From positions 179,233 through 243,232 of the forward strand of contig CH002903.1 of the NCBI GenBank assembly GCA_000149265.1: 64,000 nt of DNA, written 5' to 3'. Every line of letters begins with the position of its first letter. The stretch's first letter is position 1. Shown here piece by piece: positions 1-13,955 of this stretch. The translations under genes were made by a program, and so were the position numbers. Below the pieces are notes generated by a model. The model had not been told where the DNA came from. It made no database searches and worked only from the letters and a program-made list of their open reading frames with translations. Source of the DNA: Ciona savignyi. Lineage: Eukaryota; Chordata; Ascidiacea; Phlebobranchia; Cionidae.

Positions 1-339
1 TGTTAAGTCAAATTTGCTTTAAATACTAGTAAAGTGCTTATGTCCCATCTTACAAAATATAATGTGAATAAGCATAGGTACATGCGTACATCACAAGGTA
101 GCCATCAAACAGAACCATTTTCTACTAGTCTTGCTACTGAGGAAAACCGGTAGTTTAACAAAGGATGTGAAAGTTCATTATTTTAGTACAACATACATGT
201 AAATATAATGTAGTGGTTATACTTTCAAGTTTTAGATTAAATTACATTTAATTTATTTAACATTTAGGATTAGTCCACATTTGGGATGACAGTGGTGTAG
301 TATTAAAGCCAAAGTTATAATATTGAAATTTATTTTCAG
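1..339 (+). other. Intron of EDRF1 (3' part)
   Basis: AT-rich sequence before the first recognisable EDRF1 exon. It ends in a pyrimidine-rich acceptor with AG at 338-339. No coding segment matching the upstream part of EDRF1 is visible, so the preceding exon lies outside the window. Confidence 0.6.
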
Positions 340-3300
340 GGATTCAAGCAAGCCAATTAACGTGCTTACTGGCATAGACTATTGGCTTGACAATTTAATT
401 TGCAACGTTCCTGAGGTGGTAATGTGCTTTCATGTGAACGGCATTGTAAAGAATTACGAAGTGATCAGGACGGAAGACATTCCGAAACTTGAAGGCTCGA
501 GGTGAAAAATCACTTAAATAAAGTTTTTCGCATTTTCAGTAATTAATTTTCCTTAGTGACAATTTTACATGGATTTGTTATTTATTTATACCCACAGGCT
601 GGTGGCTGAAGATATTACGGTGTGTGGTTTATATGCAGGATAGGTGCGAATAGATTTTAATGTATGTTGAAATTGAAGTACGTTGATATGATATTAAAAT
701 ATGTTGATATAATATGTTGAAATTGAAGTACGTTAATATGAAATTGAAGTATGTTGATATGTTGAAGTTAAGTACGTTGATATGATATTGAAATATGTTG
801 ATATGATTGTGGAAATTAAAGTAATTTAAAAATTTTAATTCATAATTTTATCTGGGCCATTGTGGAATCGACTATTTGAACAAAATATCCTTTTTTTAAC
901 TTATAAAACCTGCAATGCCTGTTTTTTTGTTTCTGTAATTCTGTCATTACTTGATTGATAAAACAACAATTTTTATCTTTAGATTTCATCCGAAAGTTAT
1001 AAAAGATATTGCACAGAATATTTTATCATTTTTAAAATCCAACTGCACAAAAGAAGGCCACACCTATTGGTTATTCAAGGTGGGACCAGTTTATTTACCC
1101 TTTTATGGCTATCTCTTATTTTGATAGTGTAATTTATTTCGCTTATCAGTAGATACAGTTATATTGGTTTGAAACTAAAATAGCATACCTGTAAACAGGC
1201 TTAGTTGTGTCTGTTGATGGACAAGGCACTTTATTGCTCCAACCTATAAAAGTTTAATCTAAAGACCAGAGAGTGTCAACCATGAGTTCAACAATCGCTA
1301 TTTGTTAAACACATTTTTAAAGCTATATGTTTATTCAAGCGGGGTAACCACAAATGGTATATTTTATACACTGATATGTAGTTTTGTTTCTGCAAGCATA
1401 AACTGATGGGTAACTGAGTTACTAAACCAAACTTGTTTTCGACATTCAATTAAAGAATATTTTTTGCACCCCCAGGGTGGAAATGAGGATGACGTGGTTA
1501 AGCTTTATGACCTCACAATGCTGTGTAACCAAAAGAAAGAACGCAGCAACGGCAACTCTCACAACCCTTTCACGCTCTCTGTTGCCACTTTGCTCTACAA
1601 AATGGCCGTCAACATGATGCAACAGGTGCGAGGAATTTAACACAATATTTTGGTTTAATGTATATACCCAGTGGGGCAAGAGAAATGGGGTTGTAGATGT
1701 GGATCGGTGATGCAAATGCTAGGTTATTTATATATACCTAGATGTGGGCAATAATCATTGGCTCACTGTACATTCATTTGCCAGGAACCATTACTGTGTG
1801 TGGTGAACATAGTTTGATGATACAATTTAAATTTTAAACTTCCCATCTACAGCATTTTGTTGAGATAAAATTCAGTTTGTTAAAGACAATGCCCATGGTC
1901 AAAACCAGTTAGACAAACACAATAAAACTATGTGTTGAGATGATCTCTACTTACACCACCAAATCTCCCAACAAAATCCCTATGCAGTGCTATCCAGCTT
2001 AAACCAGTTAAAACCAGTTCCACTTTTCTAAACAATCATTCAACATATACTTTACCGATTTCAGCTCTCGGTCGCCAGCAGTAATAAATCAACGATCAAG
2101 CAGTTGCTCAAAAACTGTGTTGGGTTACTGGAGAAAAACTCTGACCTGGACCCAGTTATGCGAATGGGTGCACTGTGTATGCTTTCCACATTGTGCTTAC
2201 CTGATACATTCGACACACAAGAAACTGAAATAACAAGAACTGGTGCGTAGGATGGTTACCTTGTTATTAGGATAAGATATTCATGTTTATCCCCGTGAGT
2301 GGGAAAACCAAGGGGGTAACACATGGGCAATCGTCAGATCACCTTGCGCCTAACGTTGGGTTGCTCTAGTTATTGCAGTATGCTGTGTATGTTTGGTAGA
2401 ACCAATTAATCCGCTGGGTTCAGGCAATGTTCGTTAAGTGCCTTGCCCAAGGACACAACCGACTGTTCGTTAAGTGCCTTTGCCCAAGGACACAGCGACC
2501 AGTTTTGAACCTGCAACATTTCGATTGAAAGGCGTCGCACCAAACAACCAGACTAACCGTTCGGACTATTGTCAATAAAGTTCTTGACATACGTTGGGCA
2601 CCCCTGCATTATTTTGACCTTTGCTCAGAATTCGTAACTTAGGGTCTAATTGTCTACGTAGAGTAGATTCTAGAAACTAGCCAGTTGTTTTAATGAGACT
2701 GATAGACCTATTTCAGTAATGTATAATAAATAGCCTTTCAGTAATGTACAATATATCATTTAGAATATTTTAGATATTAATCCAATTTTATTAAGAATTT
2801 TTATACGAATTGTTATGATTTAAAATTAAAAACATAGTGAGTTGTGCAGTTCAAAGCAGGGATATGATTAATTTACTCCTCTTGTACAATAAAACGTGAA
2901 AACTGTAGTGGAATTAAGTTAGGTATATACAGGTTTTGGAAAACAAAACTTATTAATTCTCAGTAATACATTTTCAGATCCGCAAACAGCAAACTTGTTG
3001 TTGACACCTCATTCGGAAGAAAGTAAGTGACGATTTCTTTGTTTAACTGTATTTCCTGTCTTTTTTCTCTTCATTTGAATGTATGTAAAGTGGGAAAATG
3101 CAAAAACAATATGTTAAATACGTTACTTTAGTTTTTGGTCAGCCCAATAGTTCACTAAGTTTAAATAATATCTGTTAAAAGTGCCATATGGTCCAGGCAT
3201 TCTGACACATAACTACAAAAACCACCATTTATATAATGTTTTACAAGCATTACTGTAGGGCCCTTAAAAAGCAAAACATTACTTGTACAATAAGACATTC

Positions 3301-6300
3301 TTTCTTTTATATGTACTTGATTAATGATTACTTGATGATGTATTAATTCCATGCTACACTTAGTAACCTAAATATTGCAATAGGTCATACTTACAGGTGT
3401 ATGGCAGCCCAGATAACTGCTTCAATTTTACAGTTTCCAACTAAAAGTCAAAGGCAATACCCCTGATGTAAAGTTAAAATGATTGTATTTTTGATCGATG
3501 TTCAACAAAATACATGTGATACCTTTATTACCATAATGTGTTATTGCTTTAATATAAATCATACAAAATTTTGATATATTTTTAGTCATGTCCATTAAAT
3601 ACCTGTAACACTGTGTAATTCGCATATCTAATATTCTTCTTTAAAAAATCCACAGAGGCCAATACAGAAGTTGCAGTAATACCTTCGGCAACTGAACTGT
3701 CAATACCAGAGAAATACCGCTCGAAAACGTTGAACCAATCTACCGAAGTTGAAACCGACGGCTGCCACACTGCGTTGAACCATATCATTCAAGCTCTTAA
3801 TATTTCTGTTGAAGAAGGTAGGGTGTTGAGTGCTGACCCCTTTAAAAAATAAACCGAACGTGAATAATAAGTGGCCACAATCATTTATAATAAAATTGAC
3901 AAAAAAAATTAAAATAGAATTAAAATTGCACTTTTTAGTGTGAAATAGTTCAATTTACTTATTATATAGACATATTCAAAAAGTTTATATTAATAATAAT
4001 AATTACTTAATTTTTTCATGTTCATATTTTTAAGTGTGAGTTTTTTTAGTTATTTCATTTTAAATTAAAATTCCAATTTATATTGGCGGCGTAAATAACA
4101 ATACCTTTTAATTTTCTGTTTGTACCAATATGTTAAAATATGCTATGCATTGTTATTCCAAAATTTAACCATCTTCTACTACAGAGAATGAACCTGAGCT
4201 TCTGGAGATCAAAACACAGTTATACCGCAATATTTCTCTGGCCTATTACTCGCTAGCCAACTATGCTTCCAAACAGCAACGAATGGGCTCCTCATTGCAA
4301 TACCTTCGTCTTGCACTGCAGAGCTATGGTGAGCGTCATTTATTCATTGTGATCTTCACATTGTAACTTTCGCATGGAATCTATATTATTCTTCATGAAA
4401 ACTATACGGAAACTATATAATTCCTTGTTGTATTTGGAAACTATATTATTTCTTATGAAAACTATACGGAAACTATATAATTCCTTTTGATATTTGGAAA
4501 CTATATTATTTCTCATAAAAACTATACGGAAACTATATAATTCCTTGTTGTATTTGGAAACTATATTATTTCTCATGAAAACTATATGGAAACTATATAA
4601 TTCCTTGTGGTATTTGTGCGGTAAATCTGTGTGGAAACGATTTTTCCTGTGATCTTTACAGGAAAACTTATTCCTCGTCATTTTTTCATGGTCACTCTAG
4701 TATGACCTTTGGTCTTCATGTTTAAAATATGTCGGATTCTTACCCAAAGGGTAGTGAGATTAAAACCAAGTAATGGGTTCTATCCTTGGGCAAGACACAA
4801 GATGTTACCTGAACCCAGTAGAACATGTTATGCCGTTTGTGTTAAATCTCTGGTAGTCTTTTTTATTTGTTATGGATATCTGCTTTATTTAGCAATTTAT
4901 TTCTTTTGCTTTGTTGAAATAACCAGAATGTGTTTATTGATATTCTAATGAACTATATGTCATATGCACAGTTAGGTTGCTGGTATAGTAGTAAGAATAA
5001 TCAGACACCCATGCTTTGATAATATATTTTTTAGAATTACTGGATTATCTGATGATCTTAAGTAAACAACATGTGAAGAAGGGTGTCAAAAAGAATGGTA
5101 ATTTTATTCACTGATATATCATTTTCATAGTCATTGACTTTTTAATGAATAGTTGTGAAACAAAACCTCCCTTGAAAACTATTAAGATGGTAAAATGGTC
5201 AGAACTCAAGTAAATGGAACAGCCTGTGTTTTAATGGATATTTATACAATTTTCAAAACTGTTATTTTTCGCCCCATTTGTTTTACGCTTAGATGGATGT
5301 AACTTCCATTATATAAACTTGTCTAAAACACAGGCATACACTTGCTTTACATAATTATGTTGTGTTGTTTATACTGATAGATTGTTGAGTTAAATCATTC
5401 TGTTACAATATATTTGACATTAGGTGTACCAGGGGTGTGATGTACAGCTCGGTGCAACCATGGCATCTGTAACCGTACAATCATGTCTATGGGTCAAAGA
5501 AAACCAGAGCAATTATCCATCTTATGCGAAATCTCCTGTGAACACAAATATTAAATAAATATTGAACCAATATTCAAACAATATTCAACCAATATTCAAT
5601 CAATATTCAATTAATTTTCAAATAATAATTAACTACTGTTCAACTAATATTTAAATTAATATTGAACTAAAATTTAACTAATGTAAAACTAATATTGAAA
5701 AAATATTCAAACATTATTTAACCAATATTCAACCAATATTCAATTAATATTCAACCAATATTTAACCAATATTCAACCAATATTCAACCAATATTCAACC
5801 AATATTCAATTAATATTCAACCAATATTTAACCAATATTCAACCAATATTCAACCAATATTCAATTAATATTCAACCAATATTTAACCAATATTAAATTA
5901 ATATTCAACCAATGTCACCAATTTTCAACTAATATTCAACAAATATTAAACGTTTCCTCCCAGGTGGAGTGACTTCTCCTCCGGACTTTCACCTCCTGCT
6001 TCCTCGTCTTCTCACGCTCTGTGGAGACATCCAGTGGAGCCGATCACAGAGCACGAACGAGGAGGAGGAGCAAACCTTCAAGGAGCAGTTCTTCGCGCTC
6101 TCCGATTCCGAAATATCGATGTGTGAAGCTATGAACAAGATCACATTATCGGGTGAGATTTTCGAATTTAAAAATGGGTGAAAAAACTGTTAAAATTTAA
6201 TCTGAATATCCACAATATTCACAGTTTGGACAAACACTAAGGTTTAGAAAAGTTGTTTTTAACATGTTATAAACCCCTTTTCAAGATTGGGTTTAAAGCT

Positions 6301-9300
6301 GTCGATAAATTAAATCTGATAATGTTGTTATGGCGTTAAATGTCTAGGCCATCAATTGTTAGTTTCAATTTCGCTAAATTTGATACTTTACACAATTTTT
6401 TTTTCTGTACACCCCTATTTTCTTAGGTTAAAAATCACTGGTTAAGAGCAAACAGCATAAGCAATAATATTTATTGTGTCACAATTTACAATTTTTTTAT
6501 TATGACAGATGGATATAATTTGTCAAATTACTTTAAAAAAGCATGTTACTTTCAAAACCTTAGGAATGCTCCCATAAATCTAACATTGTACATCACTAAT
6601 TCTTAAATACAGCGTAATGGTTTATGTGACAACATTTTTAGTTGTCTGTAATTTTGAATGTGCAGCAATTGCAAAAAAACAATTACCCAAAATAACATAC
6701 ACATATGACATATCCTAACTTCAATAACCAAAAAAAAATGTGTGATCACCAATATCACTATCCAAATATAAGCATTACAGTTCTAATATTCACACTTTTT
6801 CATATTATACTAAAAAAACATACTTTTACACTTTTTCGTATTATACTCAAAGCATACACATAACCCAACTAAAACACAGCTGGAAAGAAGTACGTTTGGT
6901 TGAGCGAGCCCAGTAATGCAGTGGCCGACAGTATGGAGATGAGTCGACAGTGCTACATGAAGGCCATCGAGGCGTTACCCTTTCCTACGGCGGGCGGAAG
7001 GGAGAGAAAACAGAAGCAGCATCTCTCAAAGCTGAAAACAGAGGTCGGAGGCAAAAATCGAACACAAAGTTCCATGAACGACAACGACATGGCTTTTATG
7101 ATCAAACGGAAACTCGGTTACGTAGCGAACGAGCAAGGGGCTCTTGGGATCGCTGATGCTGTTTCGTTATTGAATGACAACTCTTATAAAGGTACTTTTG
7201 TGGTACTGATAGCCTTGATTTAACTGGGTTGTGTTGTGTTTAGATATGGAGCCAAATTTAGATTCTACCTTATTCAACTCTTTGTTGGTTGTTGTTTTGT
7301 TTAATCATATTTGTCTGAAATAATATCCACTCTTGTTGATATACCGTTTTAAAGTATACAGCAATTACACTAAGTGGTTAAATTTTTATTACATCAGAAG
7401 GTGGTTGGTTTGAACTGCACTATTGTTATTTTGTGCCCTGTGTGCTTTTGCTTAAAGCACCTAACAGATATTGACTTGGTTCAGTGAATATATATGGGTT
7501 GGTTCAAAATTGAAGTGATGTTAAAACTACGCCATACCAGCTTTGGCAACCTGACTCTGGGAATATGGTTGAAAATTACCTGAATAAAAAATCACTGTAG
7601 TTATCTTACACACACATAAAGAAAACTAAACATCCTCTCCAGATAAAGAAAATTACACTGGGAAACAGAAAGAAGTTTGGAAGGTAACTTTTTCCCATCT
7701 GGAACTGGCGCTGAGTTCCTTCACAGCTGTTAACGACGTAACAAATCAGGTAACGACACCAAGCTTAATGTGTTGCTTGCATTTTTAAATACTTGAAAAT
7801 TGTTTTCTACAGTCTTTCCTATTAGTTTTGATAAGTTGAGAGTTTCAGTAGCATTCAATGAATCAATTTAGAAAGCTCATTGATAAAAAAACATTTATAG
7901 TATCACATTACAGCACCTGAAAATGTTCAAAATATGTAATGACAAAACATAATTCAATGTTTGCTAAACAATTTATGCGATGTTCTTCATGTACAAACAC
8001 CATATAAAGTGTACTTAGTCAATGCGAGTTACCAAAAGCTTAAATACTATTGTTTTTTTTCCATTACTTTATACCGTGAACAAGTCTAAACGTTTTAACA
8101 ACTTTTCAGGCGCTGGTGTTATCAAACCTTGGCAAACTGATGAGAATCTGTGCACAGTCGATGGCACAGGACGAGAACGAACAGTTCACGCACAACGAAG
8201 AAAAGTTGCATAACCGTGCTATAGAATATTATCTCCAGGTTAAGACCATGAAATGTAGTTTAAGCTGCCTTTCTAAAACTTGCTCAGTTGATTAGAAAGT
8301 TTTGTGTTGTGTATGTAAAGGTTAAAGCCACTTTTTAATTTTTTTGGGGTTACAAAGTCGTATCCCTATTGTATACAACATAATGTAATAGACCAGCCAG
8401 CTGTGGGTACATATTTCGCATTTTCGAGTCCCTTTTTCCTTATTCTGAGCATCTATTAACAGCCCTAATTTGTTTGTAATTTGAATTTTTCCTAAACCTG
8501 ACAACCTCTACAGGCCTTGTCAAACCAGGGTCATGAAAAAAGCGATGACACGTCCAAATCACTGTTGGTGAGCATACACAACAACCTTTCCTGGGAGGTG
8601 AGTGGGGCGTATTACACGATGGCTCAACGTGTGCAGGATCATTCCCCACTCCACCTGAAAAGCAGAGAACAAATTGAACACCAGGTATTTATCGCTTGCG
8701 TGGGATTGTGTCTTTGGTGAATTAGATCCTTTTAATTGACAATGCACGATTTGACTAATGTTTTACATTATAGTTCCAAACATTAAATCTAAAAAAACAT
8801 ATAAAACAACAAAAAACTTTTGACAGGGTAGCTAAACGGTTTGAGAATATTTCTGTTGCACTAATAGTTAATTAACCACCATATTTTAGTTGCACTAATA
8901 TTTAGTAAACCACCCCAGACAAGTGTACAAAATTAGTTAACCACCTTATTATAAAACTGTTTCACACAATCCAGTTACATCTATTAACAGACCTCTGATT
9001 TGCTGCACAAGTCATTGAAACATTGCTCCAACGTTTTGAAGTCTGGTGAAAAACGAAGTCTGGCGATTTTGAGATGCGCCAAAATCCACCATCGTTTAGC
9101 CTCCCTGCACCATAATTCGTATCGGAACATGGTAAGATCAATCATATGGCATCCAGCTCTATTTCTTATTTACACATGTCCGGTAATTTAAGTTGTCTGG
9201 TCTTATACCTACTTGTATTTTAAGTTGCAAGTGAAGAAAAGTGCTTACATTAAATTGTAATGGGCCTTCTATGGCCTAAATTCCTGGTTCTGGTAGCTAC

Positions 9301-12300
9301 TGTGGATCCGCCCCTATTAATGTAATGGAGAGTGCTTGATCAAATTTCAAATATCTACTTACCCAAAGTTGATTCTTTTTTTTGTATACTACTCACATGA
9401 TATGCAGGACTTGAAATTATAGAGATTTGTGGCATGTATTAGGATTATTGTAGGGGTCGGTTTCCAAAGTATGGGTTATGGGTACAAGGATAAAAACTGT
9501 TAGAAACTCACTGTGCCTCTATCTATAGGGTAGGAAATTAGATTAAAATAATTCATAAACTGCTGACATTAAAACAAAACTTAAAAATGAATATTAACAA
9601 TTAATTAAATTTTGTTAATCTGAAATTAATTCATTAAACTGTAAATTAGTAACCCTGAAAAAAAGTTAACAATATATGGATAAAAAGTACAAAAAGTAAA
9701 CTGTCAAATTCATAAACAACTGTTTCAATATAAACATTTTAAGAAAGGAGATTTCCTGTGGTCTGCAAGAAGGGTGCCGAAAAAGGCTGATTAGTAGACA
9801 CATTAACAAACAACTATAGAAGAAGGGTTTTAAATGGTTATTCTAGAATATCTAGTTATTTTGGTTGATGCATGCAAAATTGCAATATGGAAATGTTGAC
9901 ATGCCATATGCTGCACCACATCTATAATTTACCGTTCATAAGATTTTACCACTGATTTATGTACAGCTATCACATCCCACCCTATAGTAATAAAAAGTGT
10001 TGTTACCATAAAAATGGTAATAAAAAGTTTTGTTACCACAAAAATGGTAATAAAGAGTGTTGTTACCATAAAAATAGTAAAAAAGACTGTAAAAAAAAGA
10101 ATAAAAAAACAGCCAAAAAATAAAGATTTCTGTCACTCAAATCGGCTTTGTTCACCAATGTAATTAAGTCAAGTTTTTACTTGTTTAAATCCATTTCAAA
10201 ACCACAAAACACTGTTCTCATGTCGTGCTCGTTAGGGTTTCGCTTTATAATTAGTTTGGTGTAATCCGATCATCTTTAACTCCTGTTTGGTTCCCATCCC
10301 CAGTTTAATTTGGATGCAAATGGAACACTCCCAGAAAAACATGTAAACACTATATTGGTATGTCACATTTACATCTATGTTTGACAAAAACTTTAAAAAG
10401 CTATGTAAAACTTATTTAAGTACACTCGTAAGGGTATATACTCATAAGGGTATTGCATATAACTTGTGCTAACAGTCACAATATGTAGAAACTCGCCTGG
10501 AAATCAAAATGAAAATTGTTCTTTTATTTATATTTATGGAAAAAGATACGTCAATAGAAAACAAAACATTTATGAAAAAGAAATACATCTATAGAAATAA
10601 AAAATACAAACAAATTATTTGCAATGGGAATCCTTTTTCGTAGCTCGAAAGCTGTTAAAAGCAAAGCTTCAGTAGTGAAATTTAAAAAATAATTAACAGA
10701 TAACCTACTTATAAAGTCAGGTTGAGATCTATTTCAGTAAAAGAATAAATTTGGATTTTAAGAAGAATCTCCATTTTTGTTTCAACTTAACATATAACTA
10801 ACTTAACATATAACTAGCTATAAGACCAGACAATTCAAATTACCCAAGCCACAGTAGAATTTTTTATATTATCTCTGTTTTAGTTGACATTTTTTACATT
10901 TTGGTTGTCAATACTTAAATGTATATATTAAAGATATATCTTAAACACAATTACTTTTAATTATGGGTCCATTATAAAAATTATGTTTGTTTGTTGATTT
11001 GTCTGTATTTATATTACTTTTTTATTGCTGGTTTAAGTAACACAATTTCGGGTAAAAGAAATGCCCACTCGAGTCAAAACTTTTTAGAAAAGTTGAGCCC
11101 AAGTTCTTGATATGTTTTGTACTAAAATTTTGATAATTAGCTCCAATAAAAATTTTGTAATCCCCCAAATCGAAAATTGTCTAACACTTTGGCTGAAATT
11201 AATGACCAAAATAAGTAGTAACGCACAATTATAGTGGAAGTAGTTCTACAAAATCCGCTTAGCCTTATTTTGGGTGTGAAGGGCCAGAGTGTTTCTGTAA
11301 TTGGATAAAGTCAATTAGCTAAACAGCATGATTTGTACTTGCGTTTTAACAGCAAGAAATAGTTTAACCAGGCAGACCCAAAAACGTCTCATCTTCTAAA
11401 TAATTAAAGCACATAGTTTTAATGGTTGGCAGAATGGGACTCAATTCCTAAAATACTGAAATATTTATATGGCTGACCACCATAGCTAAAACTTGCGTTC
11501 AGACAGATTGGGGTTGTGCAATTTGGTTGACACTTGACACTTAATGGAATGTCAGCTGGCATTGTGAAGATGTGCTTAAATCTAACAAGAATATACTTCT
11601 TTAACTGAACATAAATTACATATTTGGTTTGGTAACTCCCATCTATTTCTTGCAGAATCAAAACTATATACAGCATGTATAGGTCACAAAACCATATAGT
11701 TTCCTCTTACGAATATGCTTTACACATAGTGCTTAACATCAGTTGCACATTATTGATTTACATATATTTTGTAGACCAGTAATCGGACAGAATTTTAATT
11801 CCAACAATTCAAAAACAAATCAAATAATTGGCTTATTTTACTACAGACGGAATCTACAAAGCGCCGTCATAATAAAATGCTGGCGGGATCGCACTACGAT
11901 AAAGCGATTTCACATTTCAAACAGCTGTCGGATGAGATGTCCATCGATTATTTTCGAGTTTTGTTGGAAAAGCTGGCGATGCACGAAAACTCGATTGAAG
12001 GTATGTGCGTTGTGTAGGGTGCTGGGTGCAGTGGCCTAGATTTCCTATTCCATAATTGCCATTATGGGAAGTTGCCTCCCGGGCAAGGCGTTAACAAAAT
12101 TTTGGGTAACATCTGTTGTTTCAGTCATATAAAATTATAGTCATGTTAAAAAATGACCTGCGGTGATATGATAAATGTTAAAACAACTATCTCTTTTCGA
12201 ACCAGTTTTCCTTCTATATATGAGCACCCACAAGTAAAATATCTCTATCCTTAAATTTGAACCCAAATTTTCCAGTCTGATTTTATCTTTACCCTGTCTT

Positions 12301-13955
12301 ATTTCACCTGTAATATATTTCATCTCCTATCTGTAATATTATATTTCACGCAGCCAATGTTACCAGCAACCCGTCTTCTAAAGTGAAATTGATATTGGAA
12401 GCATTAGGACTGGCCCTTCCTTGCGTCGAACCACTCAACAAGCTACAAGATTCACTACAGGTTTGGGCTCTGTTTTATGTTTACAAAAGAACAGCTTGTT
12501 CAGGTGCCTTGGCTTGCCAAAATGCCAAAAGTGGTATTTGCTAAGCGAATGAACACTCATTGAGCATTTTGAGTAAAATAAAGCTAGAGAAATATTTTAC
12601 AACACTGCAATTATAACAGACTTGCGCATAATTGGGTTACCAGAGAAAAAAAATTTCACAATTGTACTGTGCTGAGTTTGATGTAGAAATTGCTTTTTTT
12701 GTTTAAACCATTGACATTATTCTATAAGTGCCTTGACTAGAGAGCGGCTGGTTTTAAAGCCACAAACTTTCATCTGAAAGCACTTAACGGACATTGCCTG
12801 ACCCCAGCGGATTAATGGGTTTTACTAAATACATGTATTAATGAGGTAACCGACCTAAAACAGTCGAACAAAATAACGTCATTTTACTTGTTCACAGGAA
12901 TTCATAGCACACCACTGTGACACCTCTACACCCGTCGACCGACCAGATTCATCCAGTGACCAGATCACACCAAGCGCAGTTGCAGAGTGGACATCGCTGA
13001 CCAATGTGCTGTCCACCATACTACAAGCATTACTCTTGTCGTTAGTGAAATTTTCAGGCTCCAATCGCAGCTCAAATTCAAAGAAAAGGTAACAGACTGG
13101 CTCCCTGCTACTTTAAGTTAGGAAGCACTAATTAGTAACTATTCAGGTTGTTGTACTGCATGCACAACCGGCTGACAGCCATATCGACCAATTAACCAAT
13201 CATTTTTTAAATGCCCAAGACTAAACAATATAAAATTAAAAAAAAAAGTTAAATCAAACTAAGAGACATTGAGAAACCATTTTAAATCAGATGTCACTTA
13301 ATAGTAAGTTGTAATAAATCCATATTGTGGTGAGATCGAAAGTCCAAGCCATGCAAGTTTTGTAGTTGTGCAAAGTGCTGAACGGTTACCAGAGGGGCTC
13401 CATTGTGTTTAAATACTTTTAATTTAATTATTTGATTCCACTTGACCTAGGTAAATTCTCCAAGAATACAACCCGACAGACAAATGACCAGGTTAAAGAT
13501 CGAAAAGTAACATGATCGCCACATACTACACTATGCAGCTATGCATATAATATATTAGGTTATTAAAGAAAATCTAGAATTTCTCGACCACTTATACAAA
13601 TTTAACCTATCTTAGTTGACCAGCCATACTTTACACACGAACACAACCGTGCAGAAAGTGGGCCAGGTAAAGTTCAAACCCAACACCTGTTGAATTCTGA
13701 TTTGCGTCCATAGACCACTCGGCCGTAATTTCGTCATAATTCCCAAGCTTAATCCAACTATTTCCCAGGTCGGCAAGCTCCGGTGCAGCTAACGCTGCGC
13801 CAACTCCGTACAAAGACCTTTACATGAAGACGCTACATAGCTTGCACGCTGTAAAGGATGGCGGCAAAGGTTCAAACTCGAACCAACTTTTATTGCAACG
13901 GGTCACTTCGCTTCTCACCGTTTTGGCCGAAACGAAAGCACTGCTCAAAAAATAA
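340..13955 (+). CDS. EDRF1: EDRF1-like protein, 3' 19 exons (5' partial)
   Basis: Exons: 340-501, 983-1079, 1476-1625, 2065-2242, 2978-3022, 3656-3817, 4185-4328, 5035-5097, 5964-6152, 6880-7191, 7643-7749, 8110-8238, 8514-8684, 8991-9131, 10304-10357, 11847-12000, 12354-12460, 12898-13088, 13769-13955 (TAA). All are bounded by AG/GT and keep one frame, giving 913 codons before the stop. Recognition rests on blocks I know from vertebrate EDRF1: LTGIDYWLDNLICNVPEVVM and FHVNGIV in the first exon, SNCTKEGHTYWLFK in the second, LGKLMRICAQ in the 12th and KIHHRLASLHH in the 14th. EDRF1 (erythroid differentiation-related factor 1) is a large intracellular protein with TPR-like helices, linked in mammals to erythroid gene expression; its biochemical activity is poorly defined. 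The C-terminal half here is helical and Lys/Ser-rich near the end. The 54-nt exon (10304-10357) is the least certain. The N-terminus is missing from the window. Confidence 0.9.
657..815. repeat. AT-rich minisatellite in EDRF1 intron
   Basis: Degenerate tandem copies of a unit of roughly 20 bases built on GAAATTGAAGTACGTTGATAT, with variants such as ATATGTTGATAT. It lies between the first two EDRF1 exons of the window and has no coding content. Confidence 0.7.
2270..2566 (-). repeat. tRNA-derived SINE-like repeat (family 2), reverse orientation
   Basis: Read on the minus strand it has a tRNA-like head with a B-box-like GGTTCAAAAC, then the family's diagnostic body: a 'GTGTCCTTGGGCAAGGCACTT' type block, 'CCAGCGGATTAATTGGTT', 'AACACACTGCAATAGCTC', and a tail containing GGGATAAACATGAATATC. 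The same order of blocks recurs at about 24.0, 35.3, 42.3, 51.7, 60.9 and 63.0 kb. The 'CCTTGCCCAAGGACAC' block is duplicated inside this copy. It lies in an EDRF1 intron. Confidence 0.7.
4375..4614. repeat. 60-bp minisatellite, four units
   Basis: Four near-identical 60-base units, each with GGAAACTATATTATTTCT, then AAAACTATACGGAAACTATA, then ATTCCTT. The period is a multiple of three and the minus strand lacks stops, so an apparent 113-residue repetitive reading frame (20-residue period) arises at 4340-4681. It lies in the intron after the 4185-4328 exon, and I regard it as non-coding. Confidence 0.85.
5555..5950. repeat. TCAACCAATAT-type minisatellite
   Basis: About 400 bases of short tandem units, chiefly CAACCAATATT (11 bases) with CAATTAATATT variants. 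The last third is nearly regular, and a higher-order block containing 'CAATTAATATTCAACCAATA' recurs several times. It abuts the acceptor of the EDRF1 exon at 5964. Confidence 0.85.
9985..10085. repeat. Short tandem repeat, unit about 33 bases
   Basis: Three to four copies of a unit combining GTAATAAAAAGTGTTGTTACC and ATAAAAATG, in the 2.7-kb stretch between EDRF1 exons 8991-9131 and 11847-12000. No coding content apart from the short exon at 10304-10357. Confidence 0.65.
12725..12830 (+). repeat. Partial SINE-like repeat (family 2)
   Basis: Contains the family 2 body segments GTGCCTTGACTAGAGAGCGG, AACGGACATTGCCTGACCCC and AGCGGATTAATGGGTTTTAC, but not the full tail. It lies in the EDRF1 intron before the 12898 exon. 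Confidence 0.6.

Noticed and set aside
1446..1715. 89-residue minus-strand frame over an EDRF1 exon
   Set aside because: Antisense shadow of the plus-strand exon 1476-1625, whose translation matches EDRF1.
4340..4681. 113-residue minus-strand reading frame
   Set aside because: Created by the 60-base minisatellite; no start context, domain or splice support, and it lies within an EDRF1 intron.
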